A DNA stretch of 64,000 bases from Nitrospirillum pindoramense. GTDB taxonomy: Bacteria > Pseudomonadota > Alphaproteobacteria > Azospirillales > Azospirillaceae. Where the stretch lies: contig NZ_VITR01000003.1 of the NCBI RefSeq assembly GCF_007827955.1, forward strand, positions 62,001-126,000. The letters are read 5' to 3'. The position numbers and the translations under genes are program-made. This document shows positions 26,948 to 35,944 of the stretch, in pieces; positions within the stretch are counted from its first letter, which is position 1; the number at the start of each line of letters is the position of its first letter. The notes under the pieces are model-generated. The model saw only the letters and a list, made by a program, of their open reading frames with translations, ran no database searches and was not told the origin of the DNA.

Positions 26948-27718
26948 TCAACCCAGGTTGAAGCGGGTGATGGCGGAGGCGATGTCGTCGCCGAAGCCGG
27001 GGCCCAGGCGCACCATGGCCACGTCATCGGGCACGCCCTTCAGGCTGGTGGCGTCCAGGCTGGTCAGCAGGGCCATGGGCACCGTCTCGGTCAGCGAGAT
27101 GGCCTTCAGCGCGCGGATCAGATCGACACCGCCCAGCCCGTCCATGACGGCGGAGGCGATGATCATGTCCGGGGGCACACGCACAGCCACGGACAGCGCC
27201 TCGATGGGGTCGACCAAGGTATTGACCTTGAAGCCGCAGGCGGCCAGTTCCGCCGCCACCCGGCGAGCGACAATCTTGTTGGGGCTGACCAGCATGATGT
27301 CGACGTCGTGGATTTCCACGTCGGCGATGTCGAACTCATAGCGCGAGGGCAGGGCGCGGATGACGGCGTTGGTGGCCGCCAGGTCGGGCGTGTCGTCGCG
27401 GTCGGCCGCCTCGGCGATACGGTCGGCGAAGGTGTGAAGGTCGACGATCTGGCTTTCCGTCAAATCCTTCAGGTTGGTCAGGTAGGCTTCCAGACGCTGG
27501 GCGATCAGGCTGACCAGCGGGAATCCGAAAGAGCTGCCCGCGCCGCGCAGGCTATGGGAGTCGCGGCGGATGGCCAGCAGCCCGTCGGTGGAGGACATGC
27601 GGCCGAGCGAGACGGCCTTCAGCGTTTCGTACAGGGCCCCCAGGCGGTCGTGGACATCGTCCCTGAACTCGACCTTGAGCTGTTCCACAAGATCATCGAA
27701 ATCAGTCTGCTCAACCAT
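26948..27718 (-). CDS. Hpt domain protein with degenerate receiver
   Basis: 256 residues from the ATG at 27718. Residues 1-110 are an Hpt four-helix domain with HSLRGAGSSFGFP (His55 as phosphoacceptor). Residues 135-250 fold like a receiver (VDIMLVSPNKIVARRVAAELAACGFKVNTL), but the acidic pair is gone (VSPN) and the acceptor position reads IIASAVMDGLGG, so phosphorylation is unlikely. The Hpt domain may take phosphate from a hybrid kinase while the pseudo-receiver binds partners. The gene is read in the same direction as hemA and lies downstream of it, beyond the hemA terminator. Confidence 0.82.
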   Translation of the reverse strand: MVEQTDFDDLVEQLKVEFRDDVHDRLGALYETLKAVSLGRMSSTDGLLAIRRDSHSLRGAGSSFGFPLVSLIAQRLEAYLTNLKDLTESQIVDLHTFADRIAEAADRDDTPDLAATNAVIRALPSRYEFDIADVEIHDVDIMLVSPNKIVARRVAAELAACGFKVNTLVDPIEALSVAVRVPPDMIIASAVMDGLGGVDLIRALKAISLTETVPMALLTSLDATSLKGVPDDVAMVRLGPGFGDDIASAITRFNLG

Positions 27719-27817
27719 GGTGCCCCTCGAACCCGACCCCAAGATCTAGCCTGGGGCCGCGCCGAAGCGCAAGACGCGTCCCGTCGCGGCGCTTCGGTGC
27801 ATTGGTATCGGTTGAAT

Positions 27818-27846
27818 GAAAAAGGCCGCCCAGGTGGGCGGCCTTT
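27818..27846 (-). terminator. Rho-independent terminator after hemA
   Basis: On the minus strand, AAAGGCCGCCC pairs with GGGCGGCCTTT (11 bases, loop of four) and continues into five Ts. It lies 16 bases beyond the hemA stop codon. Confidence 0.9.
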
Positions 27847-27861
27847 GAACAGTAGGCGGCG

Positions 27862-29079
27862 TCACGCCGCTTTGCGCAGTTCCAGTCGGCTCCACACATC
27901 CAGCAATGCGTCCACCAGACGGGCCATGTGGTGGTCGTCATGGAAGGGCGTGGGCGTGATGCGCAACCGCTCCGTCCCGCGGGGAACGGTGGGGTAGTTG
28001 ATGGGCTGGACGTAGATGTCGTGCTTGGTCAGCAGGTCGTCGCTGGCCTGCTTGCACAGGCGCGGGTCACCCACCAGCACCGGGACGATGTGGCTGACCG
28101 ACGGCATGACCGGCAGCCCGGCCTCGCGCAGCAGGCGCTTCAGGGTGGCGGCCCGCTCCTGATGCAGCGCGCGCAGCTCGTCATGCTCCTTCAGGTAGCG
28201 GACGGAGGCGGCGGCGCCGGCGGCGATGACCGGGGCGATGGAGGTGGTGAAGATGAAGCTGGAGGCGAAGCTGCGCACGCAGTCGACCAGGGCGGCCGAA
28301 CCGGTGATGTAGCCGCCCATAAGGCCGAAGGCCTTGCCCAGCGTGCCCTCGATGACCGTCAGCCGGTCCAGCACGCCATCACGCTCCGCCACGCCGGCGC
28401 CGCGACGACCGTACATGCCCACGGCATGGACTTCATCCAGGTAGGTCATGGCGCCGTGCTTGTCGGCCACGTCGCAGATTTCCGCGATGGGGGCGATGTC
28501 GCCGTCCATGGAATAGACGCTCTCGAACGCCACCAGCTTGGGCCGGTCGGCCGGATAGCGGCTCAGCATCTGGTCCAGATGCTCCGGGTCGTTGTGCCGG
28601 AAGATGTGCTTCTCAGCACCACTGTGCCGGATGCCTTCGATCATGGAGGCGTGGTTCAGCGCGTCGGAGAAGACGACGCAGTTCGGCAGCAGCTTGGGCA
28701 GCGTCGACAGCGACGCTTCGTTGGAGATGTAGCCCGAGGTGAACAGCAGTGCCGCCTCTTTGCGGTGCAGGTCCGCCAGCTCCCGCTCCAGCAGCACGTG
28801 GTAGTGGTTCGTGCCGGAGATGTTGCGCGTACCGCCGGCGCCGGCGCCGGACTTGGCCAGCGCCTCGCGCATGGCCGCCAGCACCACCGGGTTCTGGCCC
28901 TGGCCCAGATAGTCGTTGCTGCACCACACGGTCACGTCGCGCGGCGGCTCATCCGGGGAAGGGTAGTAGGAGGCGGTCGGGAACTCACCCACGCGGCGTT
29001 CCAGATCGGCGAAGACGCGGTAACGGCCCTCACGGCGAAGGCCATCGATCTGGGAGCGGAAAAAGGCTTCGTAATCCAT
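27862..29079 (-). CDS. hemA: 5-aminolevulinate synthase
   Basis: 405 residues, the standard alphaproteobacterial length. The ATG at 29079 follows an AAGGAG. Motifs: [55 protein letters not shown], and the PLP lysine in [15 protein letters not shown]. The enzyme condenses glycine and succinyl-CoA to 5-aminolevulinate, the first committed step of tetrapyrrole synthesis by the C4 pathway. A perfect FNR/FixK-type box lies 189 bases upstream, suggesting induction at low oxygen. The gene ends at a strong terminator. Confidence 0.97.
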   Translation of the reverse strand: MDYEAFFRSQIDGLRREGRYRVFADLERRVGEFPTASYYPSPDEPPRDVTVWCSNDYLGQGQNPVVLAAMREALAKSGAGAGGTRNISGTNHYHVLLERELADLHRKEAALLFTSGYISNEASLSTLPKLLPNCVVFSDALNHASMIEGIRHSGAEKHIFRHNDPEHLDQMLSRYPADRPKLVAFESVYSMDGDIAPIAEICDVADKHGAMTYLDEVHAVGMYGRRGAGVAERDGVLDRLTVIEGTLGKAFGLMGGYITGSAALVDCVRSFASSFIFTTSIAPVIAAGAAASVRYLKEHDELRALHQERAATLKRLLREAGLPVMPSVSHIVPVLVGDPRLCKQASDDLLTKHDIYVQPINYPTVPRGTERLRITPTPFHDDHHMARLVDALLDVWSRLELRKAA

Positions 29080-29462
29080 CTGTCCGATGGCTCCTTCGTG
29101 GAGCGGTCCTCTAATCCTAGAAGACCAGCGGCAAGCTACCGGTCGACACACAACCACCACCGACCGAGGGCATGACTGCCATAGTGGGCAGTAAAACCAC
29201 CGCTGGCAAGTGCCGGCAGGCCGCGACCGAGCAGATGTACCATGCCAGTGGACCGAGGCCATCAGCTTTGATGTTGATCAATTCGGCGGGCAAATGGACC
29301 TTAACCCCGAACCCCTGGGGCTGAAAAGCCCGCATGCGCTGGACAAATTGCCCAAGCCATCCGTCTTTGGTGCAATGGCGGTGGGCTTGGGCTGCTCGGC
29401 GCGCACGCCCGGATGCGCAACGATATTTCCCTCGCGGGGCGACGCCGCGCAACCAGCGGATG
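29080..29462. other. hemA upstream region
   Basis: These 383 bases separate hemA from the 3' end of the MocR-type gene, both read leftward. They contain the FNR-like box at 29268-29281. Several ORF-like readings occur but none has a ribosome-binding site or family resemblance, so I call no gene. Confidence 0.4.
29268..29281 (-). promoter_or_regulatory. FNR/FixK-type binding site upstream of hemA
   Basis: TTGAT-GTTG-ATCAA matches the TTGAT-N4-ATCAA consensus at all ten defined positions. It is centred about 195 bases before the hemA start codon. In Rhodobacter and Bradyrhizobium, FnrL or FixK boxes control hemA, so the location makes functional sense. I found no well-spaced -10 element downstream by eye. 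Confidence 0.6.
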
Positions 29463-30986
29463 TCAATAGGCGCAGGCGGCGCCCGCATGCGCGTCCAATG
29501 TCTCCGCCAGACGTTGCGCCGCTTTCAAGATCAGCGGGGGTGAAAAGGCGGCATAGCCCAGCACTAAACCCTGGGGACAGTCGCGGCCGGCGTGGAAGCC
29601 GCTGAGCGGCGTCACGTCGATGGACCGGGCACGGGCGGCGTCGCGCAGGGCCATGTCGGGCGCCAGCAGCGGTGGGACCGAGAGGCGGGCGGTGCCTGGC
29701 ACTCCCTTCAACGCCAGGCCGTCCGCCAGGCGGGCCGCCATTTGCAACCCGGCCGCCGCCGGCGTCAGGGTCAAGGCGCCGGCCCACAGGCGGCGGGCGG
29801 CGTCGATCAGCGTCTCCCGCCGTTCCTGGTAGGTCAGGCGCGCCCGGCGCAGGTGGGAGGCCAGGTGTCCCTCATCGATGAATTCCGCCAGCGCGCTCTG
29901 CTCCACCACGGGGGCGTGCAGCTCGAACAGCGCGCGCATTTCCAGCGCCCGGTCCAGCAGGTCCTCCGGCACCACCAGGTAGGCGATGCGCAGGCCGGGA
30001 TAGAGGATGCGCTCGAACCCACCGACATGCAGGACCCGGCCGCCCCGACCGGGGGCGCGGTCCAGGCTCATCAATGTCGCGGGCGGGCGGGTGTCGAAGG
30101 TGAAACCGCCGTCGCCGTCATCCTCGATGATGCGCCCGTCCACCCGGGCGGCCCAGTCCAGCAGCGCATGGCGGCGGTCCAGGCTCATCACCGTGCCCAG
30201 GGGCATCTGGCAATTGGCGGTGACCACGGCCAGCCGGGCGTCCGGCGCCAGGGCCGCGCCCTTGGCCGGATCCAGCCCGTCGGCGTCGGCGGGCACGGGC
30301 ACGGGCGTCATTCCCAGGCGCCGCACCAGCGCCCGCGTCAGCGGGCATCCCGGGTCCTCTGTCCATACCCGGTCGCCCGGCGTGGCGGCCAGGCCGACGG
30401 CCAGGTCCAGGGCGGCGGCACGGCCGGGAAGGATCAGAATCTGATCGGGATGGCAGCGCAGGCCGCGGCTGGCCTCCAGGAAGCCGGCCAGGGCCACGCG
30501 CAAGGGGCGCCAGCCCGGGGCGCTGTCACGCTCCAGGGCGCGGGCGGACAGGCTGCGCCAGGACCGGCCCAGCACCCGGCGCCAGGCCTCGATGTCCAAT
30601 TGATCGCCGGCGGCGATGCCGGGGCGGAAGGGCAGGGTCGGCGAGGGCAGCGCCGCCTCCGTCGCCGTCGGCCCTTGGGGGCGCGGCGCCGGGGCGCGGC
30701 TCTCGGCCGGGGCGTAATCGGGCGGCAGGTTTTCCACGACAAAGGTGCCGGAGCCGACACGGGATTCCAGGTAACCTTCAGCCGTCAGGCGCTCAATGGC
30801 GGCGACGGCAGTGTTGCGCGACAGGCCCATGTCCCGCGCCAGGGTGCGGGTGGAGGGCAGGCGCTCGCCGGGGGCGACGATGCCGGTGGCGATGGCGTGG
30901 CGCAGGCGTTCGAACAGGCGCTGCTGCAGGGAGCCGCCTTCACCGCCATCCGTCAGCGTGAGCAGGGGCCCGCGTCGGCTTTTCAT
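29463..30986 (-). CDS. MocR-type (GntR/aminotransferase-like) transcriptional regulator, degenerate PLP site
   Basis: 507 residues from the ATG at 30986. Residues 15-85 form a GntR winged helix (LFERLRHAIATGIVAPGERLPSTRTLARDMGLSRNTA, then LTAEGYLESRVGSGTFV). The rest is a fold-type-I aminotransferase-like domain. Where the family has GTFSKTLFPALR, this protein has GGFERILYPGLR, so the Schiff-base lysine is Arg326. The usual EDDYDSEF is EDDGDGGF, so the tyrosine is lost too. It probably binds DNA but not PLP covalently. Its target is unknown; hemA lies next downstream. Confidence 0.88.
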   Translation of the reverse strand: MKSRRGPLLTLTDGGEGGSLQQRLFERLRHAIATGIVAPGERLPSTRTLARDMGLSRNTAVAAIERLTAEGYLESRVGSGTFVVENLPPDYAPAESRAPAPRPQGPTATEAALPSPTLPFRPGIAAGDQLDIEAWRRVLGRSWRSLSARALERDSAPGWRPLRVALAGFLEASRGLRCHPDQILILPGRAAALDLAVGLAATPGDRVWTEDPGCPLTRALVRRLGMTPVPVPADADGLDPAKGAALAPDARLAVVTANCQMPLGTVMSLDRRHALLDWAARVDGRIIEDDGDGGFTFDTRPPATLMSLDRAPGRGGRVLHVGGFERILYPGLRIAYLVVPEDLLDRALEMRALFELHAPVVEQSALAEFIDEGHLASHLRRARLTYQERRETLIDAARRLWAGALTLTPAAAGLQMAARLADGLALKGVPGTARLSVPPLLAPDMALRDAARARSIDVTPLSGFHAGRDCPQGLVLGYAAFSPPLILKAAQRLAETLDAHAGAACAY

Positions 30987-31230
30987 GATGAGGCGTCTCC
31001 GAAGGTGGGGAGGCTGGGAAAGTGGGCGGTTGGGAAGGCCGGGGAGAAGGGTGAAACCGGCGGACGGTGCTTTACGGGTCACCGTCCGCCGGGTGCGATC
31101 AGGGATGGCCACACGACCATCTGGCCATCCCGTTTCGAACCGGCATTGGGGAAGGGGCGCCACCGCCGCCGGTCTCGCATCGATGCGGATTGCGCCAGGC
31201 GGCGTATCCGCGAACGCTGTTCATTTGGGC

Positions 31231-31497
31231 TTAGCGATCCATGACCTTGCCGCTGGCGGCGTCGACGCGGAACGAGGTCACGGGGATGCCTTCGGCGGTG
31301 GCGACGGGGACGGTGTAGTAGCTGTCCTTGCGGGTGGCGTTGCCGACCCGCAGGTTGCCCTTGTCGTGGGACTGCAGGTAGGTCTGGACGGCCTTGCGGG
31401 CGTCGGAGCTGCTGACGGTGGCGTCGTCGGCGAAGGCCGGGGCGGCGGCTCCCGCCATCAGGGCGGTAGCGGTCAGGAAGGCGGCGAAGCGGTTCAT
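31231..31497 (-). CDS. Small secreted PepSY-like protein
   Basis: 88 residues. The ATG at 31497 starts a clear signal peptide (FAAFLTATALMAGAAAPAFA, cleavage before DDAT). The mature ~65 residues, with DARKAVQTYLQSHDKGNLRVGNATRKD, YYTVPVATAEG and FRVDAASGKVMDR, resemble a single PepSY-type unit. It is divergent from an OmpR/EnvZ-type pair. PepSY-like periplasmic proteins often neighbour such pairs and may modulate the sensor; that link is inference. Confidence 0.7.
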   Translation of the reverse strand: MNRFAAFLTATALMAGAAAPAFADDATVSSSDARKAVQTYLQSHDKGNLRVGNATRKDSYYTVPVATAEGIPVTSFRVDAASGKVMDR

Positions 31498-31828
31498 GGT
31501 GGTTCTCCTCAAGGATGGTTCGGCATGGGGGACCGGGGTTGTGCGTCGGGTGAAGATCAGCCCGCGCTTGGGCTCCCCAGCCCCAGGCTTCCTGTTGTTC
31601 GTTGACGGTCCCATCCCACCATGTGCCTGTTTCGCCGTGATTTCCGGCGGTGCCGCCGAATGAAACAGTGCGTAACCGCCCTTGCGGGCATTTACAGTGT
31701 CGTTACAACATCACCATCGGACGCGACGGGGATTGCCGGTACAGTTGGCCATGCTTGGACAAGCCCCCGGCGCCGCCGCCATTGCCATCGCCGGGGGGCG
31801 GGTTCAGGGCCCGCATATGGGACGAGAG
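31498..31828. other. Divergent region, PepSY-like gene / two-component system
   Basis: These 331 bases hold both promoters. GTAAC-type sequences recur at about 31673-31677 and, in the order GTTAC, at 31703-31707, and could be part of a response-regulator site. They are too short and irregular to call an operator. No gene was seen. Confidence 0.3.
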
Positions 31829-32545
31829 ATGTCTGAGAACATTCATTTGCTGGTGGTCGACGACGACCGGGAAATCCGCGACCTGCTGACCCGCTACCTG
31901 ACCCGCCACGGCTATCGCGTCACCGCCGCCCGTGACGGGCAGGAGATGCGCAAGTTCCTGGCCGACCGGAACATCGACCTGATCGTCCTGGACCTGATGT
32001 TGCCGGGCGAGGATGGCCTGGCCCTGTGCCGCGCCATCCGCGCCGAATCCGGCCCGCCGGTGGTCATGCTGTCCGCGATGGGGGAGGATGCCGACCGGAT
32101 CCTGGGCCTTGAGATCGGGGCCGACGATTACCTGCCCAAGCCGTTCAATCCCCGCGAGCTGGTGGCGCGCATCAAGGCCGTGCTGCGCCGGTCCCAGTCG
32201 GCGGCGCCCGGCGGCGGTCCGGCGGCGGGGGCGTTCAGCTTCGCCGGCTACATGCTGGACCCGGCCCAGCGGCGCCTCAGCGCCGCCTCGGGCGAGGAAA
32301 TCGCGCTGACCGCCGGCGAATATGAACTGCTGCTGGCCCTGGTGCAGCGGCCGCGCCGGGTGCTGTCGCGCGACGATCTGCTGGAAATCACGCGGGGCCG
32401 GGCCGCCGGTCCCTTTGATCGGTCCATCGACGTGCAGATCAGCCGCCTGCGCCGCAAGATCGAAACCGATCCGGCCGATCCCGCCATCATCAAGACGGTG
32501 CGATCCGGCGGCTATATCTTCTCCGCCGAGGTGGGCACGCCATGA
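31829..32545 (+). CDS. OmpR-family response regulator
   Basis: 238 residues from the ATG at 31829 (an ATG four codons earlier is possible). The receiver has VVDDDRE, phospho-acceptor Asp55 in VLDLMLPGEDG, the conserved Ser in VVMLSAMG and Lys in LPKPFNPREL. The C-terminal winged helix shows LTAGEYELLLALVQRPRRVLSRDDLLE and DVQISRLRRKIE, with KTVRSGGYIF at the end. Its start context is moderate. The stop overlaps the kinase start (ATGA), so the two are coupled. Confidence 0.93.
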   Translation: MSENIHLLVVDDDREIRDLLTRYLTRHGYRVTAARDGQEMRKFLADRNIDLIVLDLMLPGEDGLALCRAIRAESGPPVVMLSAMGEDADRILGLEIGADDYLPKPFNPRELVARIKAVLRRSQSAAPGGGPAAGAFSFAGYMLDPAQRRLSAASGEEIALTAGEYELLLALVQRPRRVLSRDDLLEITRGRAAGPFDRSIDVQISRLRRKIETDPADPAIIKTVRSGGYIFSAEVGTP

Positions 32546-33861
32546 GGGCCCTGACCGACCGCATGTCGTATTCCATCTTCGCCGTGCTGGTCGGCGGCAT
32601 TCTGCTGAGCCAGGCTATCGCCCTGGGCCTGTACCGGACGGACCGGGCGGAGGCGGTGGCCGCGGCCCAGAGCGGGCAGCTGGCGGGCTGCCTGGCCAGC
32701 ATCGCCGGCGTGGTGGACCACCAGCCGGCGGACATCCGCGACAAGATGCTGGCCGGCCTGCGCGACGGCAATTTCAAGGTCAACGTCGGCGGCACCACGC
32801 AGGAAGTGTCGCTGGATGTGTTTGAAAAGCCCAACGTCAGCGCGCCGGGCCCCCATCATACCGACATGATCGCCCTGCCGCCCTTCGGCACCATCACCAC
32901 CCCCCCGCCGGAGCCGAAGTATGTCATGGCCAGCCACCAGCTGGCCGACGGCAGCTGGCTGAACGTTCACATTCCGATGGCGGGGGCCGACGCCCTGTCG
33001 GAACCGGGTTTCCTGGCCTCCCTGGCCGGCAGCGCCGCCGTGGCCATCCTGCTGTCCGCCTGGGTGCTGGGCTTCACCACGCGACCGCTTCGCCGCTTCG
33101 CCGCCGCGGCCGACCGGCTGGGCGTGGACATGAACGCCCCGTCCCTGGACGAAACCGGCCCGCGCGAGGTGCGGCTGGCCGCCGCGGCCTTCAACAAGAT
33201 GCAGCGCCGCCTGCGCGCCTTCGTGGAGGATCGCACGCGCATGCTGGCCGCCGTGTCGCATGACCTGCGCACGCCGCTGACACGGATGCGCCTGCGGGCC
33301 GAGTTCGTGGACGATGACGGCGTGCGGGAGAAGATGCTGGAGGATCTGGGGGAGATGGAGTCGATGATCGGCGCCACGCTGGCCTTCGCCCGCGACGAAG
33401 CGGCGCAGGAGACGCTGGAGCCCCTGGATCTCAACCTGCTGCTGGCCCGCGCGGCGGAGGATTACCGTGACGCGGGCAAGCCCGTCGGCTTCAGCCCCGC
33501 GCCCGGGCCGGTGCGGGTGGTGGGGCGCCGTACCGCCCTGAAGCGCGCCTTCACCAACGTGGTCGAGAACGCCCTGAAATATGGCGTCAGCGCCGATGTG
33601 GCCGTGGCCGTGCAGGGGGAGACGGTGGCGGTTTCCGTCACGGATGAGGGACCGGGAATTCCAGAGGCGGAATGGGATAACGTTTTCCGCCCCTTCTACC
33701 GGCTGGAGGCGTCGCGATCCCGCGACACCGGGGGCACCGGCCTGGGCCTGTCCGTCGCCAATGACGTGGTTCGGGCCCATGGCGGCGAAATCCGGCTGGA
33801 GAACAGGGAGGAAGGCGGACTTCGGGTGATCCTTCACCTGCCGCTGGAGACGGCGTCGTAA
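32542..33861 (+). CDS. EnvZ-type sensor histidine kinase
   Basis: 439 residues. TM1 spans about 9-31. A periplasmic region of about 125 residues includes a Pro/His-rich stretch (APGPHHTDMIALPPFG). TM2 spans about 158-178, then HAMP (TRPLRRFAAAADRLG). The H-box is AVSHDLRTPLTRMRLR with His240. The ATPase has NVVENALKYG (N box), DEGPGIP (G1) and GTGLGLSV (G2). It should phosphorylate the upstream regulator. Its signal is unknown; the divergent small periplasmic protein is a candidate accessory partner. Confidence 0.93.
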   Translation: MRALTDRMSYSIFAVLVGGILLSQAIALGLYRTDRAEAVAAAQSGQLAGCLASIAGVVDHQPADIRDKMLAGLRDGNFKVNVGGTTQEVSLDVFEKPNVSAPGPHHTDMIALPPFGTITTPPPEPKYVMASHQLADGSWLNVHIPMAGADALSEPGFLASLAGSAAVAILLSAWVLGFTTRPLRRFAAAADRLGVDMNAPSLDETGPREVRLAAAAFNKMQRRLRAFVEDRTRMLAAVSHDLRTPLTRMRLRAEFVDDDGVREKMLEDLGEMESMIGATLAFARDEAAQETLEPLDLNLLLARAAEDYRDAGKPVGFSPAPGPVRVVGRRTALKRAFTNVVENALKYGVSADVAVAVQGETVAVSVTDEGPGIPEAEWDNVFRPFYRLEASRSRDTGGTGLGLSVANDVVRAHGGEIRLENREEGGLRVILHLPLETAS

Positions 33862-34034
33862 GGTTTCGCCCTAGCCTTGGAACCCGCTAGTCGGGGAACC
33901 CCCTGGCGGGGACACCCTTGCCGTGGCTATGATACGTTAATCAAGTTCGCGCGATCGAAACCGCCCCCATGAGGGGGGACTTCGGCGCGTTGTCGTCCTT
34001 CGTTTCGCCTCGCGTGCGTCCCGAGAACCCGGTC

Positions 34035-35213
34035 ATGGCCATTCAAAACCGCATCGCCGACTTCCATGCCGATATGACGGCCTGGCGGCATCACATCCAC
34101 GAACATCCCGAAGTCGCGTTCGAGGAGACGCGGACCGCCGCTTTCGTGGCGGAGAAACTGACCGGCTTCGGCATCGAGGTTCACCAGGGCCTCGCCGGCA
34201 CCGGTGTGGTGGGCGTGCTGAAGGGGGAGGGGCGCGACACCGGCAAGACCATCGGCCTGCGCGCCGACATGGACGCCCTGCCCATGCAGGAGGAGAACAC
34301 CTTCGCCCACGCCTCCAAGGTCGCGGGCAAGATGCATGCCTGCGGCCATGACGGGCACACCACCATGCTGCTGGGGGCCGCGCGCTACCTGGCGGAGACC
34401 CGCAACTTCTCCGGCACCGTGAACTTCATCTTCCAGCCGGCGGAGGAGGGGGCCGGCGGCGGCAAGCGCATGGTGGACGAGGGGCTGTTCGACCGCTTCC
34501 CCTGCGACATGGTCTTCGGCATGCACAATTGGCCGGAACTGCCGCCGGGCAAGATGGGTGTGCGCCAGGGCCCGGTCATGGCCGGTGCCGACCGCTTCGA
34601 GATCACCATCCAGGGGCGCGGCGGCCATGCCGCCCAGCCGCACCTGGGTGTGGACCCCGTGGTGGTGGCGGCCCAGCTGGTGGTGGCGGCGCAGACCCTG
34701 GTCAGCCGCACCCTCTCCCCCGTGGAGTGCGGCGTGGTCAGCATCACCCGCATCCATGCCGGCACCGCCTACAACATCATTCCCAACGAGGTGAAGCTGG
34801 CCGGCACCGTGCGCGCCCTGACGCCCGAGATACGGCAGCAGTTGGAGGACGGCTTGCGCAACCTGGTGACCACCCTGCCGCCCGTGTTCGGCGCCACGGG
34901 TGAGCTGGTCTATCACCCGGGGTATCCACCCACGATCAACCATGCCGAACCCTCGGCCATCGCGGCGGCCGTGGCGGCCAAGGTGGCAGGGCCGGGGAAT
35001 GTGTTGGGCGACATGGGGCCCAGCATGGGGGCGGAGGACTTCGCCTATATGCTGAATGCCCGTCCCGGTTCCTATGTCTGGCTGGGCCAGGGCGGCAGTG
35101 CGCTGGGGTGCGCCCTGCATAACCCACGCTATGACTTCAACGACGATGTTCTGCCGATGGGCGCCAGCTACTGGGCGACCTTGGTGGAAACCGTCCTGCC
35201 CCGCGCGGCATGA
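34035..35213 (+). CDS. M20-family amidohydrolase (hippurate hydrolase-like)
   Basis: 392 residues. Motifs of the M20D peptidase/amidohydrolase group: WRHHIHEHPEVAFEE, GLRADMDALPMQEE, MHACGHDGHTTMLLGAA (metal ligands), FQPAEEGAGGGKRMVDEGLF, and HAAQPHLGVDPV in the dimerisation domain. These enzymes hydrolyse N-acyl amino acids or related amides. The precise substrate is not visible. The ATG at 34035 lacks a strong ribosome-binding site, and an in-frame ATG at 33969 is an alternative. The stop overlaps the next gene start by four bases. Confidence 0.92.
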   Translation: MAIQNRIADFHADMTAWRHHIHEHPEVAFEETRTAAFVAEKLTGFGIEVHQGLAGTGVVGVLKGEGRDTGKTIGLRADMDALPMQEENTFAHASKVAGKMHACGHDGHTTMLLGAARYLAETRNFSGTVNFIFQPAEEGAGGGKRMVDEGLFDRFPCDMVFGMHNWPELPPGKMGVRQGPVMAGADRFEITIQGRGGHAAQPHLGVDPVVVAAQLVVAAQTLVSRTLSPVECGVVSITRIHAGTAYNIIPNEVKLAGTVRALTPEIRQQLEDGLRNLVTTLPPVFGATGELVYHPGYPPTINHAEPSAIAAAVAAKVAGPGNVLGDMGPSMGAEDFAYMLNARPGSYVWLGQGGSALGCALHNPRYDFNDDVLPMGASYWATLVETVLPRAA

Positions 35214-35815
35214 TCCGCCCCCGGGCCATCCGCCGGGAGGGTTCCCGGAGCCAAACCTTCGCCCGATGCGACAGCCGGGCGGGGGGCGCGCATCGTCATC
35301 GACGGACGTCCTTGCGCCGCCTTGCGGCCTTGGGGGTCGCCATCGGAATGGGAATGGCCCTGAGCGGCTGCTCCAGCAGCATGGCCTGGTTGGGGGGGGA
35401 GCCGCCGCCTGATGACAACGCCCTGCCGCCAGCCGTCTCCCCCAGCCTTGTTGGCCGGGGGGAGTGGCATGGCACCCTCAGCCGGGCGCAGAGCACGACC
35501 TATCTGGTGGCCCGCAACGCGGCCGAATGGCAATCGCTGTGGGATCTGGTGGGGACGCGCGCGCCCGGTACCCTTCCGGACCGGCTGATGGCCCTGGGGG
35601 TGTTCCTGGGGTCCCGCAACTCTTCGGGGGCTGGCGTCGAGGTGGTCAACACCCGGGTGGAACATCGCGACGGCATGCGCGACCGGCTGGTGGTGGAGTA
35701 CCACGAGTTCGACCAATCCTCCCGCAACAGCGCCACCGGCAGCCTGACCAGCCCCTATGCCATCGTCCTGGTGGATTGGTCCGACGCGCCCGTGCGCTTC
35801 GCCCGCGTGCCATAA
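35210..35815 (+). CDS. Putative lipoprotein, PrcB-like C-terminal region
   Basis: 201 residues from an ATG overlapping the amidohydrolase stop. The hydrophobic segment (LAALGVAIGMGMALSGC) ends in lipobox LSGC with Cys54. The N-region is unusually long and basic, so a TTG at 35312 (LRRLAALG) may be the real start. The mature part has TTYLVARNAAEWQSLWDLV and later FLGSRNSSGAGVEV, which recall the PrcB_C domain of protease-complex-associated proteins. That resemblance is weak. The gene ends at a bidirectional terminator. Confidence 0.6.
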   Translation: MIRPRAIRREGSRSQTFARCDSRAGGAHRHRRTSLRRLAALGVAIGMGMALSGCSSSMAWLGGEPPPDDNALPPAVSPSLVGRGEWHGTLSRAQSTTYLVARNAAEWQSLWDLVGTRAPGTLPDRLMALGVFLGSRNSSGAGVEVVNTRVEHRDGMRDRLVVEYHEFDQSSRNSATGSLTSPYAIVLVDWSDAPVRFARVP

Positions 35816-35871
35816 GCAAGACGCGTTTGCTCGGCACGCCCGCTCCATCGGACGCAGGCCCCCCAAAAAGG

Positions 35872-35909
35872 CGAAGGCCCGGAACACCAAGTTCCGGGCC
35901 TTCGTTTTT
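35872..35909. terminator. Bidirectional rho-independent terminator
   Basis: CGAAGGCCCGGAAC pairs with GTTCCGGGCCTTCG (14 bases, loop of five), with five As before it and five Ts after it. It sits between the convergent lipoprotein and CapD-type genes and can end both transcripts. Confidence 0.92.
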
Positions 35910-35944
35910 GCCTTCGCTCTTGGGCGCGCATTACGCCCTGTTCA

